DNA of 64,000 bases from Chryseobacterium daecheongense. Lineage in GTDB: Bacteria; Bacteroidota; Bacteroidia; Flavobacteriales; Weeksellaceae. The notes below the pieces were generated by a model. It saw only the letters and a program-made list of their open reading frames with translations, was not told where the DNA came from and did not search any database. The stretch is from positions 372,001 to 436,000 of the forward strand of contig NZ_RJTX01000001.1 in assembly GCF_003729955.1 (NCBI RefSeq), read 5' to 3'. Both the position numbers and the translations under genes were made by a program. Shown here in pieces: positions 50,475 through 59,934 of this stretch (positions are counted from its first letter, which is position 1; every line of letters begins with the position of its first letter).

Positions 50475-51088
50475 GAATCGTAAAAAACATATTTAACCTT
50501 TTATTTGTATCAATAGAGACAGGAATTCTATTGATATGCCTTGCTAATGCCTGGGTTTTTGCCCTTACCAACGGAAGGACCTATACTAAAATCTCCAAAA
50601 TACCGCCCCGCGAAATTGCACTTGTATTAGGAACGTCCCCTAAAATGAGATCGGGATTATCTAATCCGTATTTTACCAAGAGAATGGATGCGACGGCCTT
50701 ACTTTATCATCATGGAAAAATAAAGCAGATCATCGTAAGTGGTGAAAAAAGCAAAGGATATAATGAACCTGCGGCGATGAAAAACTATCTGATTTATCAG
50801 GAAGGTGTTCCGGAAGATATTATTGTAGAAGATCCGAAAGGTTTTAATACCTATAAAAGTATTTTGCGTTGTAAAGACGTTTATAAAAAAGATGATGTGA
50901 TTATTGTTTCACAGGGGTTTCATAATCTCCGTGCTTTGTTCTTTGCCAGAAATAACAATATGAATGCACTGGGATTTGATGCCCAGGATGTGAGCAAGCC
51001 TGAAAGCTACTACAGGAATCAGTTCCGGGAAATTTTCGCCAGAGTGATCGCTGTAGTTTATTTCATACTAGGAATATCTCCGGATTAG
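50471..51088 (+). CDS. SanA-like DUF218 membrane protein, TTG start
   Basis: A 205-residue protein with one N-terminal helix (about 10-33) and a DUF218/YdcF-fold domain: IALVLGTSPKM (about 49-59), KQIIVSGEKS (about 84-93), FNTYKSILR and the IIVSQGFHNLRALFFAR segment (about 143-159). SanA homologues affect vancomycin exclusion and envelope integrity. The only start in phase is TTG at 50471, overlapping the upstream stop by 4 bp, which implies translational coupling. It ends 4 bp inside the convergent tamA-like gene. Confidence 0.87.
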   Translation: MRIVKNIFNLLFVSIETGILLICLANAWVFALTNGRTYTKISKIPPREIALVLGTSPKMRSGLSNPYFTKRMDATALLYHHGKIKQIIVSGEKSKGYNEPAAMKNYLIYQEGVPEDIIVEDPKGFNTYKSILRCKDVYKKDDVIIVSQGFHNLRALFFARNNNMNALGFDAQDVSKPESYYRNQFREIFARVIAVVYFILGISPD

Positions 51089-53685
51089 AATGGATATCCG
51101 AAAGCAATATTTAATGTCGGCTTAAATGGCTGGAAGTATTTGAATCTCCATTTTTCACCATCCGGTTTATTGGGGTCATAGATTTTATAAGCCAGATCCA
51201 GTCTTAAAGTGATATACGCTACATTGACTCTCAATCCGAATCCACTACCTATACCTACTTGTCTTAAAAACTTATTGAATTTAAATTCATCTCCATATCC
51301 ATCATTATAATTACGGAGACTCCATGTATTCCCGATATCGGTAAATATTGCACCTTCATACATTTCATTGAAAGGAACCCTATATTCAATATTTGTCGTA
51401 AGTTTAAGGTTATCCGTCATATAAGTACGCACTCTTTCATCCACCTGAGAATCGGCCGGACCTAACCCGCCAAATGCAACCCAAGCTCTGATATCATTGG
51501 AACCTCCATTGAAATATGATCTGATCACAGGCATTGTAGAAGAATTACCATATGGAATCCCCACACCAACAAATTGGCGAAGCACTAACGTCTGATTCCC
51601 ATTGAATTTGAAATATTTTCTTACATCAATATCAAATTTCACAAACTGAGCATATGGAATTCCGAAAATTGTTCTTTGAGGGCTGGTTACCACACCTCCT
51701 TCATCTCTTTTCTGGTTGAATATGCTTAAAATATTTCCTGCCAATTCCACTTTACCGTTGAAATAAAAAGCATTAGGATAATCTTTCTTTCCAATCTCAT
51801 TGTATACAAAATTATAAATCATGGAAGAAATGATAACATCCTGTGTCTGTCTGTCTTTATTGATCAATGTCCCTAAAAATGCAGTAAGACGGTCGGCTCC
51901 CTGTTGATCAAGGTTATTTCTGTATCCCTGATCGTTTACGATTTGTGTGGAAACTTGATCGATAGTAGTCTGTCCCGCAAAAAATGCCTGTCCCGCTGTC
52001 GGATTATAGGTGAAATAATCTGTGAAAATCTCGCTTCTTACCTGCTCATCATTCACAAAATAATCGTAATAAGCATCTTTATTTTTAGTTAAACTCAGCT
52101 GTGTATTAAAAAGAGTAAGCCTGTGAGAAACTTTATCATTTACGGTTGCCATATAGTTCAAACCGGTATTGAAATTCACTCTTCCCAACCCAATATTATT
52201 TTGAATAGAGGCTCCTAAAACGATGGATGAAGTAGGACTATATCTTTTGGGCAACAATTTATAATAATCAAATGGTAATAAAAGTCTTGGGAAAGTAAGT
52301 GCAGCTTGTGCAGAAATTTCATAAGCCAAAACTCTTTTATCAATATTTTTGGTACTTCTAATCGATCCGAAAGTCCCTGAAAGACTGGTTGAAAGGTTTT
52401 CCGCCCCGTTAAAAACATTTCTTGTGGTTAAATCTACTGATGGAGAAATTCCCAGGTTTAACAGCTGAGAATAATTAATATCCGTTCCTACTTTTAATTC
52501 ATACTTAGGAAGCGGTTTCAAAATATACATCACATCAATAATACTGTCATTGGGAGAAATATCACCTCCTCTTCGCAATGAATCTTTAGCTTTCAGAATA
52601 CTGAAATTATTCATGGATAAGAGGTTTCTTTTGGTGAGATCCAGTTTTTTCTGATCATAGACCTGTTTGTGTCCTACCGTGATGGCTCTCCACAATGCTC
52701 TGGTTTTATACTGTTCATTCACTTTATGAAATCTGATCCCTCTTAAGCTGTCTTTAAATGTATTTTTAGGATAATCACTCATCTCATCAACAACGGCAAC
52801 ATCAATATTGCCTATGGTTGCAATTTTATAAGGACTGTCCGCAGAATCTTTATGGATTTCCAAGGTAAGAGGAACCTGTTTTCTGCTTTTCAGTGAATCA
52901 GCCACAAAGTAGATTTCTTCATTGGAATTATTGAATCTGTAATAGCCTTTTTCTCTCATCATTTCATTGATTCTTGTAACTTCCTTTTCCAGTACGGTTT
53001 GGTCAAGAATCTGGCCAGATTTTATAAGGCTGTTATGAAGCTTTTGCTTGTAAAGTTCTTTAATATTGGCATCAGGAATATTATAATAATAATCCTTGAT
53101 ATAAGTTGGGTCATTATGAGTAATATAATAAGTTACTGCAGCTTTTTTAGCAGCAGAATCCAGTTCATGTTTAAACTTTACCTGTCCGTCCCAATATCCT
53201 CTGTAAGTAAGCCTTTTATCGATAGATTCGGCTCCTTTTTCTGTCCTTGTCTGATCTAAAATGACAGGCGGAGATCCCCAACTGTGGAACAGTCTGTCCC
53301 AAAACAGGCTTTTTCCCACACTGCTTTTCATATTATATTTCAGGAAAAGTGAGTCTCTTAATTTCTGATCTCTCATTTCACTGGGATAGGTCATGTATTC
53401 ATTAAGAATGGTATCATATTTTGGATTGGCCATGTTATAGAACCATAAACTCAACGGCATGAAAAGCAATTGTTTCTTATTGGGCTTTTGCTGAACATAA
53501 CTTTTCAGCTCCTCATCAAAGAACTGTTTCTTATCTTCGAATTCAAAATTGTTTTTGGTAAGCAGGTATTCTCCGTCCGGAACCTTCTTCGTGGTACTAC
53601 AAGCATAAAGGAGACCAACAAATGTTGCAAATGAGATAATTTTATAATATTTTTGAGGAGAATTCTTATAATGCTTACAGCTCAT
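51085..53685 (-). CDS. TamA/BamA-family outer-membrane assembly lipoprotein
   Basis: An 866-residue protein: signal with lipobox LYACS (Cys about 29), POTRA-like modules (about 30-420) and a C-terminal Omp85-type barrel (about 440-866), with family landmarks GGSNDIRAW (about 735-743) and the final PTLNIAFGYPF. It likely inserts or exports surface proteins. The gene starts at 53685, inside the first codons of the divergent methyltransferase gene (15-bp overlap), since no other in-frame ATG lies before the signal. Confidence 0.9.
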   Translation of the reverse strand: MSCKHYKNSPQKYYKIISFATFVGLLYACSTTKKVPDGEYLLTKNNFEFEDKKQFFDEELKSYVQQKPNKKQLLFMPLSLWFYNMANPKYDTILNEYMTYPSEMRDQKLRDSLFLKYNMKSSVGKSLFWDRLFHSWGSPPVILDQTRTEKGAESIDKRLTYRGYWDGQVKFKHELDSAAKKAAVTYYITHNDPTYIKDYYYNIPDANIKELYKQKLHNSLIKSGQILDQTVLEKEVTRINEMMREKGYYRFNNSNEEIYFVADSLKSRKQVPLTLEIHKDSADSPYKIATIGNIDVAVVDEMSDYPKNTFKDSLRGIRFHKVNEQYKTRALWRAITVGHKQVYDQKKLDLTKRNLLSMNNFSILKAKDSLRRGGDISPNDSIIDVMYILKPLPKYELKVGTDINYSQLLNLGISPSVDLTTRNVFNGAENLSTSLSGTFGSIRSTKNIDKRVLAYEISAQAALTFPRLLLPFDYYKLLPKRYSPTSSIVLGASIQNNIGLGRVNFNTGLNYMATVNDKVSHRLTLFNTQLSLTKNKDAYYDYFVNDEQVRSEIFTDYFTYNPTAGQAFFAGQTTIDQVSTQIVNDQGYRNNLDQQGADRLTAFLGTLINKDRQTQDVIISSMIYNFVYNEIGKKDYPNAFYFNGKVELAGNILSIFNQKRDEGGVVTSPQRTIFGIPYAQFVKFDIDVRKYFKFNGNQTLVLRQFVGVGIPYGNSSTMPVIRSYFNGGSNDIRAWVAFGGLGPADSQVDERVRTYMTDNLKLTTNIEYRVPFNEMYEGAIFTDIGNTWSLRNYNDGYGDEFKFNKFLRQVGIGSGFGLRVNVAYITLRLDLAYKIYDPNKPDGEKWRFKYFQPFKPTLNIAFGYPF

Positions 53686-54396
53686 ACAATAAAAGTTTTA
53701 CAGTCTTTGGATAAAAAGAAGTTCAGACAAAAATACAATTTGTTTTTGGTTGAAGGTAATAAAATCATTTGTGAACTTTTCCAATCTAACTTTAAAATTA
53801 AAGAAATATTTTCTACTGATCCGCAAAAATTAGACCGTACAGATGTACCGGTAACTCATGTATCTGAAAATGAGCTGAAAAAAGTAAGTTTTTTAAAGAC
53901 CCCAAAAGATTCCATTGCGGTTTGCTATCTGAACCCTGAAGAGAAAATGGAAGATCAGCATGTTCAATTGGTACTGGATGGAATCCAGGATCCGGGAAAC
54001 CTGGGAACGATTATCCGTTTGGCCGACTGGTTCGGGATTGAGCAGATTATTTGCAGTAATGACACTGTAGATTTTTATAATCCAAAAGTGATCCAGGCAA
54101 GTATGGGATCTTTTACAAGAGTAAATATGGTGTACTGTGATCTTGTGGAATATTTGTCAAATACAAAGAATATCAATATAGGAACCGATATGGAAGGGGA
54201 AAACATTTATACTTTCCAAAGACCTGAAAAAATCAACCTGATTTTAGGAAATGAAGGAAACGGAATGCGTCCGGAGACGGAAAAGCTGCTTCAGAAAAGC
54301 ATCAGTATTCCAAGATTTGGGAAATCGCAGTCCACAGAGAGCCTGAACGTTTCTATGGCGGCAGGAATTATTTTAGGACAATTATTTTCTAAATAA
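53671..54396 (+). CDS. TrmH/SpoU-family RNA methyltransferase
   Basis: A 241-residue SAM-dependent 2'-O-methyltransferase of the SPOUT class. An N-terminal L30e-like substrate-binding region (about 1-95) is followed by the knotted catalytic core: LDGIQDPGNLGTIIR (about 108-122), LILGNEGNGM (about 193-202) and IPRFGKSQSTESLNVSMAA (about 215-233). The target (23S rRNA or tRNA) cannot be fixed. The start is the ATG at 53671, not the in-frame codon at 53653; GAGGAG lies about 10 nt before it. Confidence 0.9.
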   Translation: MLTAHTIKVLQSLDKKKFRQKYNLFLVEGNKIICELFQSNFKIKEIFSTDPQKLDRTDVPVTHVSENELKKVSFLKTPKDSIAVCYLNPEEKMEDQHVQLVLDGIQDPGNLGTIIRLADWFGIEQIICSNDTVDFYNPKVIQASMGSFTRVNMVYCDLVEYLSNTKNINIGTDMEGENIYTFQRPEKINLILGNEGNGMRPETEKLLQKSISIPRFGKSQSTESLNVSMAAGIILGQLFSK

Positions 54397-54398
54397 AA

Positions 54399-54528
54399 TT
54401 AGAGGTTAGAAGTTAGAAAAGATAATTCTGATAAGGTTATAATAGAGTAGAGATAAACATTATCAGATTATTGTTTGAATTGAATGTTCTATAAATTTTA
54501 CTAATTCCTAACTTCTAACGACTAATTT
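54399..54528. repeat. Inverted TTAGNNN heptad arrays around 81-bp spacer
   Basis: Left arm at 54399-54419: TTAGAGG, TTAGAAG, TTAGAAA. Right arm at 54501-54528: CTAATTC, CTAACTT, CTAACGA, CTAATTT, which are TTAGNNN-type units on the minus strand. Both are in strict period 7. The 81-bp spacer holds no gene, but TCTGATAA and TTATCAGA repeat inside it as a nested inverted pair. Confidence 0.8.
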
Positions 54529-54532
54529 ATGA

Positions 54533-55030
54533 TTATATCAGCTGTTCCATACTGGAAACACTTTTGTTCTTCTGGTAGTTTTCCAATTTTTTTCTGACGA
54601 ATTTCAAGGCAACAGGAGCCAAGTAAATCATAGCGAGACCTAACATTTTTTTCTTCCAATTAGGGCTGCTCATACTTTTCTTAGCATAATTTCCCACTAC
54701 TGCTGTAATCCCAAGTTTGATCACAGCATCCATTGCATTTCCTTTGAAAGCAGAATTGGCAATTCCCATTGCGGTATTTTTGCTGATAAGCAAATCTTTA
54801 ACTTCGGAAGTGATTTGCTTGGCAATGACATCTTTTCTAAGCACAACCTTTTCATCACCGTCTTCATCCACTTTTTCCTGCAGATACTGATCTGTTAAAC
54901 CATTGGTGAATGCACTTAAGCTTTCTTTGGTATTTTTGAAAGTAAGAAGGCCTTCCAAATCATTGATCTCGTTTTTCAATAATTTTTTCTTTCTCCTTAA
55001 TTCCTCTAAGCTCTCATAATTTCTGCCCAT
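54533..55030 (-). CDS. Conserved hypothetical, YtxH-cluster partner
   Basis: A 165-residue protein: a charged coiled-coil N-terminus (about 5-45, with ELRRKKKLLKNEINDLEGL), an acidic middle, and a C-terminal amphipathic/hydrophobic stretch (about 100-150) near KKMLGLAMIYLAPVALKF. No known domain is recognised. It follows the holin-like gene by 3 nt, and this three-gene set with YtxH is common in Flavobacteriia. Function unknown, perhaps envelope stress. Confidence 0.72.
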   Translation of the reverse strand: MGRNYESLEELRRKKKLLKNEINDLEGLLTFKNTKESLSAFTNGLTDQYLQEKVDEDGDEKVVLRKDVIAKQITSEVKDLLISKNTAMGIANSAFKGNAMDAVIKLGITAVVGNYAKKSMSSPNWKKKMLGLAMIYLAPVALKFVRKKLENYQKNKSVSSMEQLI

Positions 55031-55033
55031 AGT

Positions 55034-55342
55034 TTAATGATTTAAAAATTTAATAACCTGATCTGCTACTGAGTTTACAATGGTTTTCTTGAAAGCAATA
55101 ATGCCAAACATGATGACAAGATAAAATGCAGCAACAATTAAAAACCCATATGAAGTATTATCTAATGCTTTACCAATGAGAAATGCTATTCCAAAATTGA
55201 AAAGAATGATAAAAAAAGCAAAAGCTACTAATAATACTACAAGGTAAGTAATGATCCCTGCAGAAAGCGATGACTTTTCAGTCGCTTCAATTTTCAGCAG
55301 GTCTATTCTCTTCGATGCATATTCTTTAATAGTCTCTATCAT
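55034..55342 (-). CDS. Holin-X-like membrane protein
   Basis: A 102-residue protein with two strong helices (about 27-52 and 66-88) and a charged N-terminus (KEYASKRIDLLKIEATEK), the plan of the Actinobacterial Holin-X / DUF1469 family; despite the name it is a chromosomal envelope protein here, not a phage holin. It lies in a YtxH-holinX-hypothetical set of likely related role. Confidence 0.8.
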   Translation of the reverse strand: MIETIKEYASKRIDLLKIEATEKSSLSAGIITYLVVLLVAFAFFIILFNFGIAFLIGKALDNTSYGFLIVAAFYLVIMFGIIAFKKTIVNSVADQVIKFLNH

Positions 55343-55365
55343 TGTTTTTTTTTAAAGTTACAAAA

Positions 55366-55394
55366 AAAGGAACTTTACTACACAAAGTTCCTTT
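55366..55394 (-). terminator. Terminator after YtxH gene
   Basis: AAAGGAACTTT / AAAGTTCCTTT, 11-bp stem, 7-nt loop; T-run for the minus strand. It separates ytxH from the holin-like and hypothetical genes downstream, which may therefore depend on readthrough or their own promoter. Confidence 0.85.
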
Positions 55395-55418
55395 CATAAT
55401 TTCGAAAATTATTAAATC

Positions 55419-55763
55419 TTATTTAAGATCATTTAGTTCTGCTTCTACGTCTTTCACTACATCAGTAGTTTTAGAAACAATCTGATCTTTATATTTGTCA
55501 TAGCCATCTTTCACTGTATGAGCTACATTGCTGGCTGTTTCTTTAAATGTAGAAGAAATGTTGCTGTATTGGTCTTTTACCTTTTCAGAAACTTCTCCGT
55601 ACTTGTTTTTAGCCTGATCTTTAAGATCGTTTGCTTTATTTTTAATCTTTTTTCTTGTTTCTTTACCTTCTTCAGGAGCATAAAGCATTCCTAATACTAC
55701 ACCTGCTGCAGCACCTGCCAAAAGTCCTGCCAATATACCTGCTGTATTGTTTTTTTTAGACAT
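55419..55763 (-). CDS. YtxH-domain protein
   Basis: A 114-residue small protein with a glycine-rich helix (about 9-30, AGLLAGAAAGVVLGMLYAPE) and the YtxH signature GKETRKKIKNKANDLKD, followed by a long amphipathic, KVKDQY-type coil. General stress-type proteins of this family sit at the membrane with a cytoplasmic coil. First gene of the small envelope-stress set. Confidence 0.9.
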   Translation of the reverse strand: MSKKNNTAGILAGLLAGAAAGVVLGMLYAPEEGKETRKKIKNKANDLKDQAKNKYGEVSEKVKDQYSNISSTFKETASNVAHTVKDGYDKYKDQIVSKTTDVVKDVEAELNDLK

Positions 55764-55857
55764 TTTTCGTTTTTTTAATAGTTAATAAATATTAGTTTTT
55801 ACAGTAATATTGATTACAATTTACATACCAAAGGAAATTTTGTCTTATTAAAATTTG

Positions 55858-56532
55858 TTAAAAATTTTTAAGGTATGACAAGATGCTTTCAATGGTTTCT
55901 TCCTTGGTAAGGAAGGTATTATCTATGACAATAGCATCCTCTGCTTGTTTAAGCGGAGCTATTTCTCTTTCGCTGTCTATTTTATCTCTTTCAATAAGGT
56001 TTTCTTTTACCTGTTGCTCTTCAGCCTCTATTCCCAGACTTAAAAGCTCATGATACCTTCTTTTGGTTCTTTCATCAATACTTGCGGTAAGAAAGAACTT
56101 AAAATCAGCATTGGGCAGAACTACTGTCCCTATGTCACGTCCGTCCATAATAATGCCGCCTTTCTCTGCCAGAGAACGTTGATACTGAAGTAAAAAATCA
56201 CGTACTTCTTTTTGTTTGGCCACTACACTTACATTATCAGAAACCTCGTTGGAACGGATTTCTTTGGATATATCCTCATGATTAAGATGAAGAATAAGTT
56301 CCTCATCCAAATTTTTAAATTCAAGCTGAATGTTGTGCAGCGATAAAAAAAGTTGTTCCAGATCTATTGAGCCGTTCTTGTCTGTACAATTCTGAAGAGC
56401 AAACCACGTAATTCCCCTGTAAAGTGCACCGGTATCGAGATGGACAAGCCCAAGCTTTTCGGCAATGACCTTTGATATTGAACTTTTTCCGGTAGACGAG
56501 TACCCATCGATTGCTATTACAGGTTTTTTCAT
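55858..56532 (-). CDS. cmk: Cytidylate kinase
   Basis: Phosphorylates (d)CMP to the diphosphate with ATP. The P-loop is GYSSTGKSS (about 9-17), LDTGALYRG (about 33-41) is the CMP-binding region, and MDGRDIGTVV (about 129-138) the conserved loop near the lid. Length of 224 residues is standard. It lies downstream of porQ on the same strand, a gene pair seen in many Bacteroidota. Confidence 0.95.
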   Translation of the reverse strand: MKKPVIAIDGYSSTGKSSISKVIAEKLGLVHLDTGALYRGITWFALQNCTDKNGSIDLEQLFLSLHNIQLEFKNLDEELILHLNHEDISKEIRSNEVSDNVSVVAKQKEVRDFLLQYQRSLAEKGGIIMDGRDIGTVVLPNADFKFFLTASIDERTKRRYHELLSLGIEAEEQQVKENLIERDKIDSEREIAPLKQAEDAIVIDNTFLTKEETIESILSYLKNF

Positions 56533-56568
56533 ACCGCAAATTTCAAGAAATTTTCTTAAAAATCAAGA

Positions 56569-56593
56569 AACCTTAAGAGATTTTCTTAAGGTT
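56569..56593 (-). terminator. Hairpin between porQ and cmk
   Basis: AACCTTAAGA / TCTTAAGGTT, 10-bp stem with 5-nt loop. The T-tract on the minus strand is interrupted, so it may only partly stop porQ transcripts. Confidence 0.55.
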
Positions 56594-56626
56594 CCTGTTT
56601 ATTTAGCATTAAAAATTTCGCATGTA

Positions 56627-57619
56627 TTAGTATCCGGCGTGGCTTGTAAGATCTACAGAAACGCCTATCTGATTCACATTAGAAGAGTTATGATATCTCA
56701 CATGAGCATAATCGATACGGAATCTTGAAAGCTTGATCCCAAATCCTGCAGAAAGTCCAGAGAAGTTTCTTTGGTCCGCTACAGCCAGCTCATTTCCTCT
56801 TTTTACATTGTATCCTAATCTGATGTTGAAGTTCTTTTCAGGGAACAGTTCGGCTCCTAGGGAAAAGTGATCTGCAATTTTTCTTCCGGCGTTCACTTCC
56901 TGCCCGTTCACATTATATTCGGAGGAAATATCAAACTGCTGAAGATCATGTGCCGTAATGGTAATAGCAAGAGGAAAAGCTTTTAAAATCTTGGTGTATC
57001 CAAGATCTACTCTGAAAGGAAGGTTTTCTCTTTCTCCATTAAATGATTTGAATTGATATCCGAAGTTTCTGAACACCACGGAAACCACCTCTTTACTTTT
57101 TTTATTATGGTAGGTAATTCCGGCATTTCCTGCTATGGCAGAAGAAGTATAATTATCAATCTTCGAAGTAATAAAATTGATCCCTCCACCAATCGTCCAG
57201 TCTTCTTCAAACTGGTAGGCGTATCCTGCTCCAACAGCTACATCGGAAGCGGTAAAGTTACCGTTTTCAAAACCACTGTCGTCCGTTCTCGGAATATCAC
57301 CATAACTCATATATCTTGCATTGATGGTAGCCATATGACCATTATCAAAATCTTTGGCAAAAGCAATGGTTCCATATTTGGAATCGGCCAGGTAAGCAGC
57401 TCCGTTGATGGAAAGCTGTTTGTCAGAATCCTTATTCAGTAAAGCTGGATTGGCAATCGCAAAGGAAACATCATAATCTCTTATGGTAATTGCATCACCT
57501 CCTAGAGCAGCCTGTCTTGCAGATACAGGGATATTTAAAAAGGGATAAACATTGGTTCCCGTTTGTGCATGAGAAACCAATCCTGACAGAAATAATGAAA
57601 AAATGATAATTTTCTTCAA
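56627..57619 (-). CDS. porQ: Type IX secretion system protein PorQ
   Basis: A 330-residue outer-membrane barrel protein, a component of the attachment complex of type IX secretion (with PorU/PorV/PorZ). Signal peptide 1-18 (SHAQ), then YPFLNIPVSARQAALGGDA (about 25-43), the opening shared by PorV/PorQ, and a beta-barrel to the end. The organism therefore has type IX secretion and probably surface-attached cargo. Cmk lies downstream, conserved order. Confidence 0.9.
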   Translation of the reverse strand: MKKIIIFSLFLSGLVSHAQTGTNVYPFLNIPVSARQAALGGDAITIRDYDVSFAIANPALLNKDSDKQLSINGAAYLADSKYGTIAFAKDFDNGHMATINARYMSYGDIPRTDDSGFENGNFTASDVAVGAGYAYQFEEDWTIGGGINFITSKIDNYTSSAIAGNAGITYHNKKSKEVVSVVFRNFGYQFKSFNGERENLPFRVDLGYTKILKAFPLAITITAHDLQQFDISSEYNVNGQEVNAGRKIADHFSLGAELFPEKNFNIRLGYNVKRGNELAVADQRNFSGLSAGFGIKLSRFRIDYAHVRYHNSSNVNQIGVSVDLTSHAGY

Positions 57620-57724
57620 TTCAATTTATAATTAATGCAAAAATAATCCTTTTTCGTACTTTTCAAAATATTTCTAACATTATTTACATGTAAATATTTT
57701 TCTTTTTTCAATATTTTTAATGAT

Positions 57725-57732
57725 TATATTTG
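57725..57732 (+). promoter_or_regulatory. Candidate -7 box for pyrH
   Basis: TATATTTG, a perfect TANNTTTG box, 54 nt before the pyrH ATG. A TTG at the right distance is not present. Confidence 0.4.
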
Positions 57733-57777
57733 CAAAGTCAAATTTTAGGGAAATTTCCCGATCAAAAAATTTATTAA

Positions 57778-58494
<717 letters not shown>

Positions 58495-58610
58495 ATGGGC
58501 AGCAGATAATAGGAATTAGGATTTTGAATATATAAATTACTATTACCTATCGTTATCATTTATCAATCATCATTTATAAAATGTGTAACCTATCAAATTT
58601 TAATTATATA

Positions 58611-59165
58611 ATGGAAGAATTAGATCTTATATTAGAATCTGTAAAACAGGACATGGAAGCGGCTATCAAGCACTTGGATCATGCATTTCAAAAGATCAGA
58701 GCAGGACGTGCTTCTACGGCGATGGTTCAGGATGTAATGGTGGAATATTATGGAGCCCCGACTCCTATCAACCAGGTTGCTAATGTGTCTGTTCCGGATG
58801 CCATGACGATTTCTATTCAACCTTGGGATAAGACTGCGATCAACGCAATTGAAAAGGCGATCATCAATTCTAATTTAGGTTTTGCACCTTCTAACAACGG
58901 GGAAAATATTATCCTGAATGTTCCGCCTTTAACGGAGGAAAGAAGAAGAGAGCTTGCAAAACAGGCTAAAGCTGAAACAGAGCAAACAAAAATTGTGGTA
59001 AGAAACGCAAGACAAGACGGCTTAAAAGAGCTTAAAAAGCTTGAAGGTGTTTCTGAAGATGTAGTAAAAGGAGTGGAAGAGGAAATTCAGACCCTTACAG
59101 ATAAGTATGTAAAGCTTTGTGACGAACATCTTAAAGTGAAAGATGCTGAAATTATGAAAGTATAA
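58611..59165 (+). CDS. frr: Ribosome recycling factor
   Basis: Splits post-termination ribosomes with EF-G. 184 residues, the standard length; RAGRASTAMVQDVMVEYYGA (about 33-52) and LPPLTEERR-like PPLTEERRRELAKQAK (about 106-121) are the conserved parts of the two domains. The start at 58611 is preferred over an upstream in-frame ATG at 58581, since only the shorter form begins with MEELDLI as in homologues. Spacer to pyrH contains degenerate period-7-like units (ATAGGAA, TTAGGAT). Confidence 0.96.
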   Translation: MEELDLILESVKQDMEAAIKHLDHAFQKIRAGRASTAMVQDVMVEYYGAPTPINQVANVSVPDAMTISIQPWDKTAINAIEKAIINSNLGFAPSNNGENIILNVPPLTEERRRELAKQAKAETEQTKIVVRNARQDGLKELKKLEGVSEDVVKGVEEEIQTLTDKYVKLCDEHLKVKDAEIMKV

Positions 59166-59183
59166 TTTCAGTCTTAAATATAA

Positions 59184-59213
59184 AAAAGAGGTTTCATTTG
59201 AGGCCTCTTTTTG
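59184..59213 (+). terminator. Terminator after frr
   Basis: AAAAGAGG / CCTCTTTT with a 12-nt loop and T-rich tail, shared convergently with the lipoprotein gene end. Confidence 0.8.
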
Positions 59214-59216
59214 TTT

Positions 59217-59864
59217 TTATAAACATTGGATTTTCCTCCGCTTTTCTTTATTCTTCATCAGTAATTGATAGGTTTTCAATAGCTCTTCATCAGAACAATT
59301 CACTTCTTTGTTGGCAGTTTTCTGAGGGTTCGGGTTATGACTGTCACCCGATCTTATGGAGTAGTTTTTTTCAAGACATTTTATTGCTTTATTGTTTTGC
59401 AGATATATTCTTTGTTCGGTAATATCATCTTTTGTAATAGGCTTTTCCGGAGTTCCACCATCAAAATTCCATGATACATCTTCTTTAAAAATGAAAAAAG
59501 GCTTATTGTTTTTTACATAATAATTTTCAACTGAAGAAAAATGACTGTATTCTGCATAAGAATGTTGTATGATCCTCAAGCCTTCTTTATCTGAATAAAA
59601 AACAACTTTTCCAGATCTTTCACCATTACAATCGTATTCAAATTTTACTGAGTCTAACTTTTTGGTAATAAGAAGGTCCTGGAATTTTTCATACTCTTTT
59701 TTGATCTCTTCTACGGGAGAAGATTCATTTTTTACTGAATCTACTTTAGTTTGACTGATTACAGAACTGTCCGAAGAAGTTGAATTCTTCCCTGTATTTT
59801 GATTGTTTTCCTTCTTACATGAGAAGAAAGTTAGGAAACAGATAATTAGAAATAGTGTTCTCAT
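59217..59864 (-). CDS. Hypothetical lipoprotein
   Basis: A 215-residue predicted lipoprotein (lipobox LTFFSCK, Cys16), followed by an Asn/Ser/Thr/Lys-rich linker and a domain with a run of charged strands. No family is recognised. The start at 59864 begins the signal peptide; longer in-frame starts reach into the terminator. The gene end overlaps the frr terminator region, and a strong terminator lies upstream between it and lptG. Confidence 0.7.
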   Translation of the reverse strand: MRTLFLIICFLTFFSCKKENNQNTGKNSTSSDSSVISQTKVDSVKNESSPVEEIKKEYEKFQDLLITKKLDSVKFEYDCNGERSGKVVFYSDKEGLRIIQHSYAEYSHFSSVENYYVKNNKPFFIFKEDVSWNFDGGTPEKPITKDDITEQRIYLQNNKAIKCLEKNYSIRSGDSHNPNPQKTANKEVNCSDEELLKTYQLLMKNKEKRRKIQCL

Positions 59865-59905
59865 GATGATGATTTGGTATCTATTGTAGTGCAAAAAGTA
59901 TACAA

Positions 59906-59931
59906 AAAGATCCGGATATTTCCGGATCTTT
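59906..59931. terminator. Bidirectional hairpin
   Basis: AAAGATCCGGA / TCCGGATCTTT, 11-bp stem with 4-nt loop and A/T tails on both sides; it ends the lptG transcript (minus) a few bases after its stop. Confidence 0.88.
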
Positions 59932-59934
59932 ATT

